Shown here: positions 7,256 to 14,378 of the stretch, in pieces | Layout of the letters: the number at the start of each line of letters is the position of its first letter | How positions within the stretch are numbered: position 1 is the first letter of the stretch | NCBI GenBank assembly: GCA_035533095.1 | Contig: DATLUM010000141.1 | Span: 1 to 46,200, forward strand | Origin: Acidimicrobiales bacterium | Lineage (GTDB): Bacteria > Actinomycetota > Acidimicrobiia > Acidimicrobiales > Palsa-688 | Length of the DNA: 46,200 nucleotides | Direction: 5' to 3' | The notes under the pieces: model-generated | Database searches by the model: none | Told to the model about the DNA's origin: nothing | What the model saw: the letters and a program-made list of their open reading frames with translations, nothing else | Position numbers and translations under genes: made by a program

Positions 7256-8136
7256 GCGTCGCTCTCCGTGTCCAAGAGACGGCGAAGGTACGCGCGGAAC
7301 TGGGGGCCGAGGTCCTCGCGCTCCAGGGCGAACTCAACCGTCGCCCTGAGGAAGTCGAGCTTGTTGCCGACGTCGTAGCGCCCGTGCTCGAAGGTGTATC
7401 CGTAGACGTGCTCGGTGGCGAGGAGCCGCTTGATCGCGTCAGTGAGCTGGATCTCGCCGCCCCTTCCCGCGGGGGTCTCCTCGATCGCGTCGAAGATCGC
7501 GGGAGTGAGGACATAGCGGCCCATCACGCCAAGGTCCGACGGGGCATCCTCCGGGGCCGGCTTCTCGACGATGTCGTGGACGCGGACAAGGTTCTCTCCG
7601 GCGGGTTCCGTCTCGGCGCTTCCGTAGAGCGAGATCTCCTCGCGAGCCACCCGCTTCAACGCGAGGACGCTGGCCCCCGTCCGCTCGTGCGCCGAGAGCA
7701 TGCCGGCCAGGATCCCGGACTTCTCGTGCATGATGTCGTCGCCGAGCATCACCACGAACGGTTGGCCGCCAACGTGCTCGCGCGCGACGGACACCGCGTG
7801 GCCGAGGCCTCGGGGCTCGCCCTGGCGGACGTAGTGGATATCGGCCATGTCCGCTATCGAACGCATCTGGGCGAGGTCCTCCTCCTTGCCGGCCCGCTCG
7901 AGGTAGTACTCGAGCTCGAACGACCGGTCGAAGTGATCCTCCAGGCTCCTCTTCCCGCGCCCGGTGATGATCAGAATGTCCGTGATCCCCGCGGCGACCG
8001 CCTCCTCTACGACGTACTGGATGGCGGGTTTGTCGACCAGCGCCAGCATCTCCTTGGGCTGCGCCTTGGACGCCGGGAGGAAGCGGGTGCCGAGGCCGGC
8101 GGCTGGGATGACTGCTTTCTTGACGGGGCTCGACAT
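7252..8136 (-). CDS. galU: UTP-glucose-1-phosphate uridylyltransferase GalU
   Basis: Makes UDP-glucose from UTP and glucose-1-phosphate for wall glycans, glycolipids and trehalose synthesis. The nucleotide-binding signature AAGLGTRFLPASKAQPKEML is at the N-terminus. DKPAIQYVVEEA, LGDDI, and VVEKPAPEDAPS/GRYVLTP follow in GalU order. ATG at 8136 (MSSPVKK) is preferred; the frame can be extended to GTG 8154. It heads the minus-strand block down to the translin gene and is divergent from the CIRCE-controlled zinc-ribbon gene. galU-moeA linkage is conserved in actinobacteria. Confidence 0.95.
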   Translation of the reverse strand: MSSPVKKAVIPAAGLGTRFLPASKAQPKEMLALVDKPAIQYVVEEAVAAGITDILIITGRGKRSLEDHFDRSFELEYYLERAGKEEDLAQMRSIADMADIHYVRQGEPRGLGHAVSVAREHVGGQPFVVMLGDDIMHEKSGILAGMLSAHERTGASVLALKRVAREEISLYGSAETEPAGENLVRVHDIVEKPAPEDAPSDLGVMGRYVLTPAIFDAIEETPAGRGGEIQLTDAIKRLLATEHVYGYTFEHGRYDVGNKLDFLRATVEFALEREDLGPQFRAYLRRLLDTESDA

Positions 8137-8212
8137 GCCAGGCAGTTCTACCACCCCGACCTGCCCCAGAGCCGTAGCTCTCCAACTACCGGAAGCCCGG
8201 ATTGGGATACAC

Positions 8213-8239
8213 TTGGCACTCGTAAAGCTCGAGTGCTAA
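8213..8239 (+). promoter_or_regulatory. CIRCE element (HrcA operator)
   Basis: TTGGCACTC (8213-8221), nine bases, then GAGTGCTAA (8231-8239). This matches the CIRCE consensus TTAGCACTC-N9-GAGTGCTAA in 17 of 18 fixed positions with the exact 9-nt spacer. It ends 25 bp before the FmdB-type start. A TACACT at 8208-8213 could be the -10, placing the transcription start inside the element, a normal arrangement for HrcA repression. Confidence 0.92.
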
Positions 8240-8264
8240 CGCCCTCAGGAGAACCGGATACTCC

Positions 8265-8615
8265 ATGCCTACCTACGAATACGCCTGCAAGTCGTGCGGT
8301 GAGCATCTGGAAGTCGTGCAGTCGTTCAAGGACGAGGCGCTGACCACCTGCCCAGCTTGTGGCGGCAGCCTTCGCAAGGTCTTCGGGAGCATCGGCATAG
8401 CGTTCAAGGGAACCGGCTTCTACAAGACAGACAGCCGCACCTCAGCCACGAAGACCGCCTCCAAGACCGAAACGGCTTCGACCTCGTCGTCCTCGTCGGA
8501 GTCGTCGTCAGGCTCCCCGTCGTCGGCCTCGCCGTCTTCTGGCTCGTCGACGGGATCCTCGTCTTCTGAGGCACCGTCCTCTTCGGGCTCGTCGTCGGGC
8601 GCCGCTGCGTCCTGA
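8265..8615 (+). CDS. FmdB-type zinc-ribbon protein, Ruc-like redox chaperone
   Basis: 116 residues. The N-terminal zinc ribbon MPTYEYACKSCGEHLE has Cys8/Cys11 and Cys29/Cys32, followed by the family motif RKVFGSIGIAFKGTGFYKTDSR. A roughly 55-residue disordered tail is almost only Ser, Gly, Thr, Ala and Pro. The layout equals the mycobacterial Rv0991c protein (Ruc), a chaperone activated when oxidation releases zinc. Its gene also lies next to galU and is heat-shock controlled. Here the CIRCE element directly upstream gives the same logic. ATG at 8265 has AGGAGA from 8247, a slightly long spacing. The Ruc function is inferred from architecture, context and operator. Confidence 0.8.
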   Translation: MPTYEYACKSCGEHLEVVQSFKDEALTTCPACGGSLRKVFGSIGIAFKGTGFYKTDSRTSATKTASKTETASTSSSSSESSSGSPSSASPSSGSSTGSSSSEAPSSSGSSSGAAAS

Positions 8616-8649
8616 TCACGGCCGGCGCCCTGGTCTAGCGTCTGGGGTC

Positions 8650-9417
8650 GTGTCAACAGCGACCCACCAACCTCTCCACCGACCGGCTCGCTCCGCCTGG
8701 GAGCAGGTAGTACGCGCCGGCGGCGTGCTGCTAGCAGTCTTCGTCGTCCTCGCCGGAGTGCTGGCCGTCCTCGGGCTCGCGGTGGTGCACCGCCACGGCG
8801 GCGGGCCGATCCAGGGGTGGGACAACACGGTCGAGCGCTGGTTCTGGGATCACCGCGCCCACATGGTGACGGCGTCGAAGATCATCGCCAAGGTTCTCGA
8901 CGCCGGGCCGCTCGGCGGCATCGTTGCCGTCATAACAGTCATCCTGCTGCTCGCCCGCCTGCAGATCCGGGCGCTGATCCCTCTCGCGGGGTACATCGGC
9001 GGTGAGGCGTTCGTGTACGTGACGCGGCTGTACATGCACCGACCGCGCCCGTCGACCGCCAACTATCCCGCTCCGCACGCGATTGCGGGGGTGCACGAGA
9101 CGAGTTGGTCGTTTCCGTCGGGCCACGCTTCGGGGGCCGCCGCGGTGCTCGTGTGCCTCGGTGGGCTCGCCGCGGTGACCTGGCGGATGTGGTGGCCGTG
9201 GGTGATCGGCGTGCTCGCCGCGCTCGCAGTAGCGGGCTCCCGGCTCGTCCTCGGGGTGCACTGGTTCAGCGACATCGTGTTCGGACTCGCCGTCGGCGTT
9301 CCGTGGGCGATCATCGCAACGTTGGTGCTGGCCCGCGTCGAGTGGCCCTTCAGCTGGTTGGGCCGGCGTGAGCCCGCCGAAGAAGACCAAGGAGTTCGCG
9401 CGTTCCACCTGCGGTGA
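8650..9417 (+). CDS. PAP2-family membrane phosphatase
   Basis: This 255-residue protein has about six spans and carries all three phosphatase motifs in order: RLYMHRPRP (motif 1), SFPSGHASG (motif 2) and SRLVLGVHWFSDI (motif 3, with the catalytic His and Asp). Members remove phosphate from lipid phosphates or undecaprenyl diphosphate at the outer face of the membrane. The substrate cannot be told here. GTG start at 8650. Its 3' end overlaps the convergent LPMTG gene by 68 nt, so the two transcripts would be antisense there. Confidence 0.88.
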   Translation: MSTATHQPLHRPARSAWEQVVRAGGVLLAVFVVLAGVLAVLGLAVVHRHGGGPIQGWDNTVERWFWDHRAHMVTASKIIAKVLDAGPLGGIVAVITVILLLARLQIRALIPLAGYIGGEAFVYVTRLYMHRPRPSTANYPAPHAIAGVHETSWSFPSGHASGAAAVLVCLGGLAAVTWRMWWPWVIGVLAALAVAGSRLVLGVHWFSDIVFGLAVGVPWAIIATLVLARVEWPFSWLGRREPAEEDQGVRAFHLR

Positions 9418-9628
9418 GGCGCACGATCAATGCGCCGCTCACGACCGCGAGCAACGCCACGTCGATCTCGGCGGCCAGCGGGACACCGGTCATCGGCAGC
9501 TGAGGCGGGGGCCCGGCCACGCTCGGATGCGTCACCGTGGGCGGGTCCACCGTGGGATGGCCGATCGTCAACGTGACGCTTACCTGTCCCGGCGATCCGC
9601 TGATGCCGGTTGCCCCTGACTGACTCAT
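9350..9628 (-). CDS. Small LPMTG-motif single-span surface protein
   Basis: 92 residues. A Pro/Thr/Val-rich stretch leads to LPMTG at 44-48, then a hydrophobic span (about 49-70), then a basic tail (RELLGLLRRAH). This is the three-part layout of a sortase signal. However, no N-terminal signal peptide is present, and an in-frame TAG lies 30 nt upstream of the ATG. Either it is a tail-anchored membrane protein whose LPMTG is incidental, or the true N-terminus is lost. It begins 4 nt after the DUF916-like gene, and AGGA lies very close to the ATG. Third gene of the surface trio; compare CscD-type proteins of Firmicutes. Confidence 0.65.
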   Translation of the reverse strand: MSQSGATGISGSPGQVSVTLTIGHPTVDPPTVTHPSVAGPPPQLPMTGVPLAAEIDVALLAVVSGALIVRLTAGGTRELLGLLRRAHAGPTS

Positions 9629-9632
9629 CTTC

Positions 9633-10268
9633 CTACGCCACCACCGGCGCCGCTAAGGGGCCCTTGAATCGCCTCGCGCGCCGGCGCTCGCGCTCCACCA
9701 GCACAGCCACCACGACCAGGATGCCGATGGCGATCAACGCCCAGGGGAAGAGGTCCTTTGCCAGTGGCGCCACCACGTGACTGCTCGGATTGGCCTTAAC
9801 AAGGACGACCAGCTGCTGCACGATGCTGAGATCTCCGTCGTTGACTGCCGAAGCCTCAGCCCCGATGCCCGCCAGGGCCGCGGACTTGATGCCGTGGGGC
9901 ATGTGAATCGTGACCGGCACCCGAACCTTCTGGTACGGGCCGAGGTTCACGGTGTGAGTGCCGAGGCTCGTCCCGGCAGCCAGGCCGGTGTCCGGACGGC
10001 TGAACTGGTAGCCCCCGTTGACGTAGTTCGTCCCGAGCACGTAGAGGTGGACGGTGACCGGGCGGGCGGTGCGGTTGTAGACGATCACCGCGTCGTGGAC
10101 CGTGGACCCGTCGGCCGGATGTGACAGTGACGTCCTCTGGTGCTGGCCCGCGGGGGCGGCGACGAGACCCCACGTGGTTGTCTGCACCGCTCGAGCCGGC
10201 GCGCTCGCAAGGAGCACGCCGGCCGAAGCGAGGACTGCGGCGATGAGGAGGCGGAACCTCGTGATCAC
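9633..10268 (-). CDS. DUF916-like (WxL-associated) membrane-anchored surface protein
   Basis: 211 residues. A signal peptide of about 27 residues (LLIAAVLASAGVLLASAPARA) is followed by a beta-rich extracellular domain beginning TTTWGLVAAP. This domain has VHDAVIVYNRTARPVTVHLY and VRVPVTIHMPHGIK, the pattern of the DUF916/WxL-peptidoglycan-domain family. A transmembrane helix (about 174-193) and a basic RERRRARR cytoplasmic tail follow. In Firmicutes such proteins bind peptidoglycan and partner WxL proteins. The upstream gene encodes the likely partner, 14 nt away. GTG start at 10268. Confidence 0.75.
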   Translation of the reverse strand: MITRFRLLIAAVLASAGVLLASAPARAVQTTTWGLVAAPAGQHQRTSLSHPADGSTVHDAVIVYNRTARPVTVHLYVLGTNYVNGGYQFSRPDTGLAAGTSLGTHTVNLGPYQKVRVPVTIHMPHGIKSAALAGIGAEASAVNDGDLSIVQQLVVLVKANPSSHVVAPLAKDLFPWALIAIGILVVVAVLVERERRRARRFKGPLAAPVVA

Positions 10269-10275
10269 GGCTTAC

Positions 10276-10303
10276 TGGTCGATCAGGGTTGGTCGATCAG
10301 GGT
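10276..10303. repeat. 14-bp tandem duplication at the end of the WxL-like gene
   Basis: TGGTCGATCAGGGT occurs twice without a gap (10276-10289, 10290-10303). It covers the stop of the WxL-like gene. With only one copy the protein would end in LIDQ with a TAA stop; with two it ends LIDQP with TGA. So the duplication changed only the last residue. Confidence 0.85.
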
Positions 10304-11335
10304 GACGGTCATGACGCCCTTGTAGCTTCCCGCCGGGATGCTGGTGGTGTTGATCGCAAGATCAGGGCTCGAGGAGTACGAGCCGGTCTGGGCTATCGAT
10401 CCGGTCAGGCTCGTCACGCTGGTGATGCTCGCTGTCAGGACGTTCTCGATGCTGGTGAGGTCGCTGGTGAGACCTGTCAGGCCGAGCTGGTCCACCAGGG
10501 CGGTGATGCCCTGGAGCATCGTCGAAACGTCCGACGACGTGAGGTAGCCGCCGTTGATCAACTGGGTGAGGGTCGGGTTGCTCGTACCGAGGGTGCTGGT
10601 CATCAGGCTCTGCACGTCGGACAGCAGGCCGGTTGGGTCAGCGGTGCCGTCCATGATCTGCACCGGGGTCGCCCCCGTCGCGGTGGTGTCGCAGGTCGGG
10701 TGCACGTCGGGGGTGGCGAAGTTCCCCCCGAGCCCCGTGGTGGGCAAGTTGACCGGGAGCGTGCCCGCGAGACTGGCAAGAGTCGACCCGATGAGGTTGG
10801 TGGCGGTGCTGCCGGTCAGTTGCGACTGGCTCAGCGGGTTCTGCGAGGCGGGCAGAAGGCCGTCGACCGTGTTGTTCACGGTGACCGGCGTCAGCAGCAG
10901 AGGATCGCTGATGTTGGTACCGGTCAAGGTACCTACGACGGTGAAGACGGGTGTCAGGTTGGCGCTCACGCCGCCGACGGTCAGCAGGCCCGTCGGCGAC
11001 GACAGGGTCACCGCGCTCGACGGAACCTCCGAGCTGCAGTTATACGTGTTGTTGGCGAAGCCGTACAGGTTGGACATGGTCGCCTGCACCTTGAACCCAT
11101 TGTTGGTATAGGAGCTGTCCTGAACCTTGGCAATGAAGTTGCTGGTTCCAGAGGACAGGTCCGTGGACGTCAGCGGTGTGGTGCCGTCCGGCTGGAACAG
11201 AGACAGCGTCCGGGTTCCACCGGTACTGCTGTAGAGCACGTCGACGCCGGACGAGCCGAACGCAGGCCCGGCGAGCAGCGTGAGCATCGCCGCGCCGGCG
11301 CCGAGTGCGGCGAACTTCTTGGTGGTGAGCCTCAC
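10283..11335 (-). CDS. Secreted WxL-like surface protein
   Basis: 350 residues. A signal peptide (KKFAALGAGAAMLTLLAGPAFG) precedes a Ser/Thr/Gly/Leu-rich secreted protein. An N-terminal beta domain has FKVQATMSNLYGF and a Cys (Cys100). A long low-complexity Thr/Leu/Gly region follows, and the C-terminal SIPAGSYKGVMTVTLID is the kind of final strand seen in WxL and related surface domains. There is no Trp anywhere, so the WxL tripeptide itself is missing, and the assignment rests on the strand pattern plus the DUF916-like neighbour. GTG start at 11335, with GGGAGGGG 5 nt upstream. First gene of the trio. Confidence 0.6.
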   Translation of the reverse strand: MRLTTKKFAALGAGAAMLTLLAGPAFGSSGVDVLYSSTGGTRTLSLFQPDGTTPLTSTDLSSGTSNFIAKVQDSSYTNNGFKVQATMSNLYGFANNTYNCSSEVPSSAVTLSSPTGLLTVGGVSANLTPVFTVVGTLTGTNISDPLLLTPVTVNNTVDGLLPASQNPLSQSQLTGSTATNLIGSTLASLAGTLPVNLPTTGLGGNFATPDVHPTCDTTATGATPVQIMDGTADPTGLLSDVQSLMTSTLGTSNPTLTQLINGGYLTSSDVSTMLQGITALVDQLGLTGLTSDLTSIENVLTASITSVTSLTGSIAQTGSYSSSPDLAINTTSIPAGSYKGVMTVTLIDQP

Positions 11336-11509
11336 TGCTACCCCTCCCTAGACAGCTACATGTCGAATGAACCCAGCACTTGGCTTTCGGCGGCTGTTGT
11401 GTAGGAGTTGATGGCCCGTAGAGGTGATTTCGGCCGCCCTCTGGCTAGGCCAGGACCACCTCGTCCGGACTAGTCATGAAGCGCGAGGCGAGCGTGCGTC
11501 CGAGGTCGG

Positions 11510-11529
11510 AGGGCGACATCGATCGCCCT
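11510..11529. terminator. Hairpin downstream of the GH65 gene
   Basis: AGGGCGA (11510-11516) pairs with TCGCCCT (11523-11529) around a 6-nt loop, 50 nt past the GH65 stop (minus strand). No T run follows, so termination would be weak or Rho-assisted. The rest of the 11336-11578 gap shows no gene. Confidence 0.4.
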
Positions 11530-11578
11530 TACAGGAGTCTGCCCGCGGCAAACGGGAGACTCGTCGCAGCCAAAGACT

Positions 11579-14152
11579 TCAGAGGTGCCCCCCGACCCAG
11601 AGTGGGGGGACACTCGGCTGACGTCTGCGGCGGGCGCGGCGGCGCGAGGGGACCAGGCGGAACGTTGCCGACTCGCCAGCCTGAAGCTGAACGTGGTCTT
11701 CCCGCACGCCAATGGTTATGGGGGCTGCGGGACCGGTGGCAGAGGTGATGCTCAGCTCGCGGTGGTCCACGTTGATGGTGAGGATGTGGTTGCGGTAACG
11801 CAGGACGAGGTTCAGATGGGGTATCTCGTCGGGCAGTAGAGGACTGAAGCGCAGCACGTCGCCGTGGGTGTCAAGACCGGTGTAGCAGCGTTCGAGCAGA
11901 TCGATGGTTCCAGCCATGGCCCCGAGGTGGATGCCGCGGCTAGTGGTGCCGCCGTCGTCGGACAGATCGGCGGTGAGCGCCTGTTGGAGGAGTCGGTAGG
12001 ATCGGGTTCGGTCGGTCCGGGCCAGGACCCAAGCATGAGCGACGCGGCTGAGAGTCGATCCGTGGCTGGTCCTGGCCAGGTAGTAGTCCACGGTGGCCGG
12101 GATCGACTCGGTGTCGAAGTCGTAGCCCATTCGACCCAGCACGGTGGTGAGCTCCTCGGCTGACAAGAGGTAGAAGAGCATGAGGGCATCCGCCTGCTTG
12201 GACACCTTGTAGCGGTTGGTCGAATCTGCTTCTGCTTCGAGGATCAGATCGAGACGGCCGATGTCGCCGTAGCGCTCGCGATAGCGGGGCCAGTCCAGCT
12301 CGAGCAGGTCGTCGTAGCCTTCGAACTGGGCCAGCAGACCGTTGCGCAGGAACGGCACTCGCAGCCCGCGGCCCACCCGCTCCCACAGATCCAGCTCGTC
12401 CTTGGCGAGCCCGAGCGAGTCCCACAGCTCGTGGCCGAGGCTCGGACCGATCAGCTCATAGACGTCGCCGGCCCGGGCCAGCGCCCACGATGCCATCACG
12501 TTCAGATAGGCGCTATTGTCCACGCCCTCGCCCGGCCGGTCGGGGTAGCCGTCGTGGAACTCGTCGGGGCCCATGACCCCGCGCAGGTCGTAGCGGCCGG
12601 TGGCCGGGTCATGAGCGGCGAGGCAGGCGAAGAACCGGGCCGACTCGACCAGCAGTTCGGCGCCGTGGCGGACCAAGAACCCGAGGTCGCCGGTCACCTG
12701 CCAGTGCTGCCAAACGTTGTACGCCACAGCCGCATTGATGTGGTATTGCCGTCGTGAATAATCAGTCAGCCACCGGCCCGAGCGCGGATTGAACAACTCG
12801 GCCGGTGTCTCCTCACGCCCGTCAGAGCCGCTCTGCCACGGGAACAACGCGCCTTTGCAGCCTAGCTGCCGGGCCCGCCGGCGCGCCTGGGGCAGGCGCC
12901 GCCAACGGTAAAGGAGCAGAGACCGGGTCAACTCCGGGAGACGCAGGTTCAGAAGGGGGAACACGAACAGCTCGTCCCAGAAGACGTGCCCCCGGTAGGC
13001 CTCGCCGTGCAAGCCGCGAGCGGGAACCCCCGCGTCCAAGATCGTGGCGTGTGGAGAGAGAGACTGCAGGAGGTGCACCAGGTGCACCCTGACAGCCAGG
13101 CCGGCGCCGCCGTCACCGTCGAAGTCGATACCGAACCGCTGCCACAAATCGCCCCACGCCTTGGCATGAGATGCGAGGACATCCGGGAAACGAGGGGCGT
13201 CGCGTGCCGTTTCGATCGCCGCCTGCGACGGCTCGGATATAGCGGCGTCGCGGGAGGTCACCACGCCTACCGCCTTCTCTATGACGATCTCGTCCCCACA
13301 GCCGACATCGATTTCCAGCTGATGACCGGCCAGTCCGGTCTCCTCGATCTCCCGGCCGGCGGGCCGGCCTCCTGCCGTCCCAGCCCACGCTTCGGTGCGG
13401 GCGGCTACCGCCACACGCACCCGGGACTGGACCGTCTCGGCCACCACAGCCGCGACCGCACCGTCGTGTATGAGCTCGGTCACTTCCAGGTGCCGGGCGG
13501 CCAGGAGACGGTAGGCGGGGACGTTTCTGTTGGTGACCCTGCCATCCACCACCGAGCGCACGTCCAGCCGACCGGACCAGTTGAGCGGCCAGAGCCGAAC
13601 CTCGATCGCGGCGAGATGCGGGGCCGCCATCGAAACCAGGCGCCGCTCGCGGACCCGGCTGCGCCTGCCTGCGCTGTCGACGAGAACCGCCTTCCGGGTT
13701 AGGACCGCGTGGCGCAGATCCAGACTCACATCATGATCCTCGAGGCGACCCTCACCGTTGGCGAACCACTCGCCGCCGGCGAACCGGTAGGTAAGCGACA
13801 GCCAGTTCGGGATGTTGACCATCGACTCGTCCTCGCGCCGTCGCCCTTCCACCTCCGAGGTGAGCCGGTTGTAGACACCCGCCACGTAAGCGGCCGGGTA
13901 ATGGATGTCATCCGGCCCGACGTGGGTCATCGCTCCCCGAGCCGCCATGTACCCGTTGCCGACCGTCAGCAGCGCTTCCCGGGTCCCCTCCCGGGCCGGA
14001 TCGAAATCACGAAAAGAGAGCACCCACCGGTCGCTCCCCTTCGGCGACCTATCGTCGAGCAGTTCGGCAAGCTCAGCCGTTGAGCCTCCAGGTTCTGATC
14101 GCCCCACCCGCCTACTGTTGCGGCTCCTTGCACCTGAGCTTCCCGTCATCAC
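11579..14152 (-). CDS. Glycoside hydrolase family 65 phosphorylase (trehalose/kojibiose type)
   Basis: About 857 residues. The GH65 hallmarks are WVLSFRDFDPAREGTREALLTVGNGYMAARG (start of the N-terminal beta domain, given here in part), FVFPLLNLR in the catalytic barrel, GVMGPDEFHDGYPD with the catalytic acid Glu, KQADALMLFYLL, and HGSTLSRVAHAW (phosphate-binding region). Family members phosphorolyse trehalose, maltose, kojibiose or nigerose, releasing beta-glucose-1-phosphate; which one cannot be told. No beta-phosphoglucomutase gene is adjacent. GTG at 14152 has GGAGAAGG 8 nt upstream; the frame reaches GTG 14179. A second trehalose-active candidate, GH15, is at 41520. Confidence 0.85.
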   Translation of the reverse strand: MMTGSSGARSRNSRRVGRSEPGGSTAELAELLDDRSPKGSDRWVLSFRDFDPAREGTREALLTVGNGYMAARGAMTHVGPDDIHYPAAYVAGVYNRLTSEVEGRRREDESMVNIPNWLSLTYRFAGGEWFANGEGRLEDHDVSLDLRHAVLTRKAVLVDSAGRRSRVRERRLVSMAAPHLAAIEVRLWPLNWSGRLDVRSVVDGRVTNRNVPAYRLLAARHLEVTELIHDGAVAAVVAETVQSRVRVAVAARTEAWAGTAGGRPAGREIEETGLAGHQLEIDVGCGDEIVIEKAVGVVTSRDAAISEPSQAAIETARDAPRFPDVLASHAKAWGDLWQRFGIDFDGDGGAGLAVRVHLVHLLQSLSPHATILDAGVPARGLHGEAYRGHVFWDELFVFPLLNLRLPELTRSLLLYRWRRLPQARRRARQLGCKGALFPWQSGSDGREETPAELFNPRSGRWLTDYSRRQYHINAAVAYNVWQHWQVTGDLGFLVRHGAELLVESARFFACLAAHDPATGRYDLRGVMGPDEFHDGYPDRPGEGVDNSAYLNVMASWALARAGDVYELIGPSLGHELWDSLGLAKDELDLWERVGRGLRVPFLRNGLLAQFEGYDDLLELDWPRYRERYGDIGRLDLILEAEADSTNRYKVSKQADALMLFYLLSAEELTTVLGRMGYDFDTESIPATVDYYLARTSHGSTLSRVAHAWVLARTDRTRSYRLLQQALTADLSDDGGTTSRGIHLGAMAGTIDLLERCYTGLDTHGDVLRFSPLLPDEIPHLNLVLRYRNHILTINVDHRELSITSATGPAAPITIGVREDHVQLQAGESATFRLVPSRRRARRRRQPSVPPLWVGGHL

Positions 14153-14280
14153 GGCACGAACCTTCTCCACCAGGCCCACAGCCTGCGGGGGTTGCCGTCA
14201 CGCGAACCCGTTGATTCATACTCACCCCTCATATGGATCTCGACCCGTGCGGGGCACAGCCAGTCCCGTAGCCGTTCCAT
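14149..14280 (-). CDS. Possible 43-residue leader peptide upstream of GH65
   Basis: A small open frame starts at ATG 14280 (MERLRDWLCPARVEIHMRG), with GAGG 9 nt upstream. It ends at TGA 14149-14151, overlapping the GH65 start by a few bases. The position suggests translational coupling. The product is basic and Trp-rich at its end (RRLWAWWRRFVP). I recognise no family and it may be chance. Confidence 0.25.
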   Translation of the reverse strand: MERLRDWLCPARVEIHMRGEYESTGSRDGNPRRLWAWWRRFVP

Positions 14281-14312
14281 CCCCACCAGCCTCGAACCCG
14301 ATCGGTGACGGT

Positions 14313-14337
14313 CGGAAGGGTCAAAGGTCACCTTCCG
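14313..14337. terminator. Inverted repeat between the cation ATPase and GH65 genes
   Basis: CGGAAGG (14313-14319) and CCTTCCG (14331-14337) are perfect arms around 11 nt, 42 nt past the ATPase stop on the minus strand. It could be a terminator, or an operator for the GH65 gene, about 160 bp further on. Confidence 0.4.
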
Positions 14338-14378
14338 GCCCAGCCATCTCGGGGAGAGACGTTCGCCTCTCTCCGAAA

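Noticed and set aside
8478-8612. TCGTC-rich stretch as a microsatellite or regulatory repeat
   Set aside because: It simply encodes the Ser-rich tail of the zinc-ribbon protein with varied codons.
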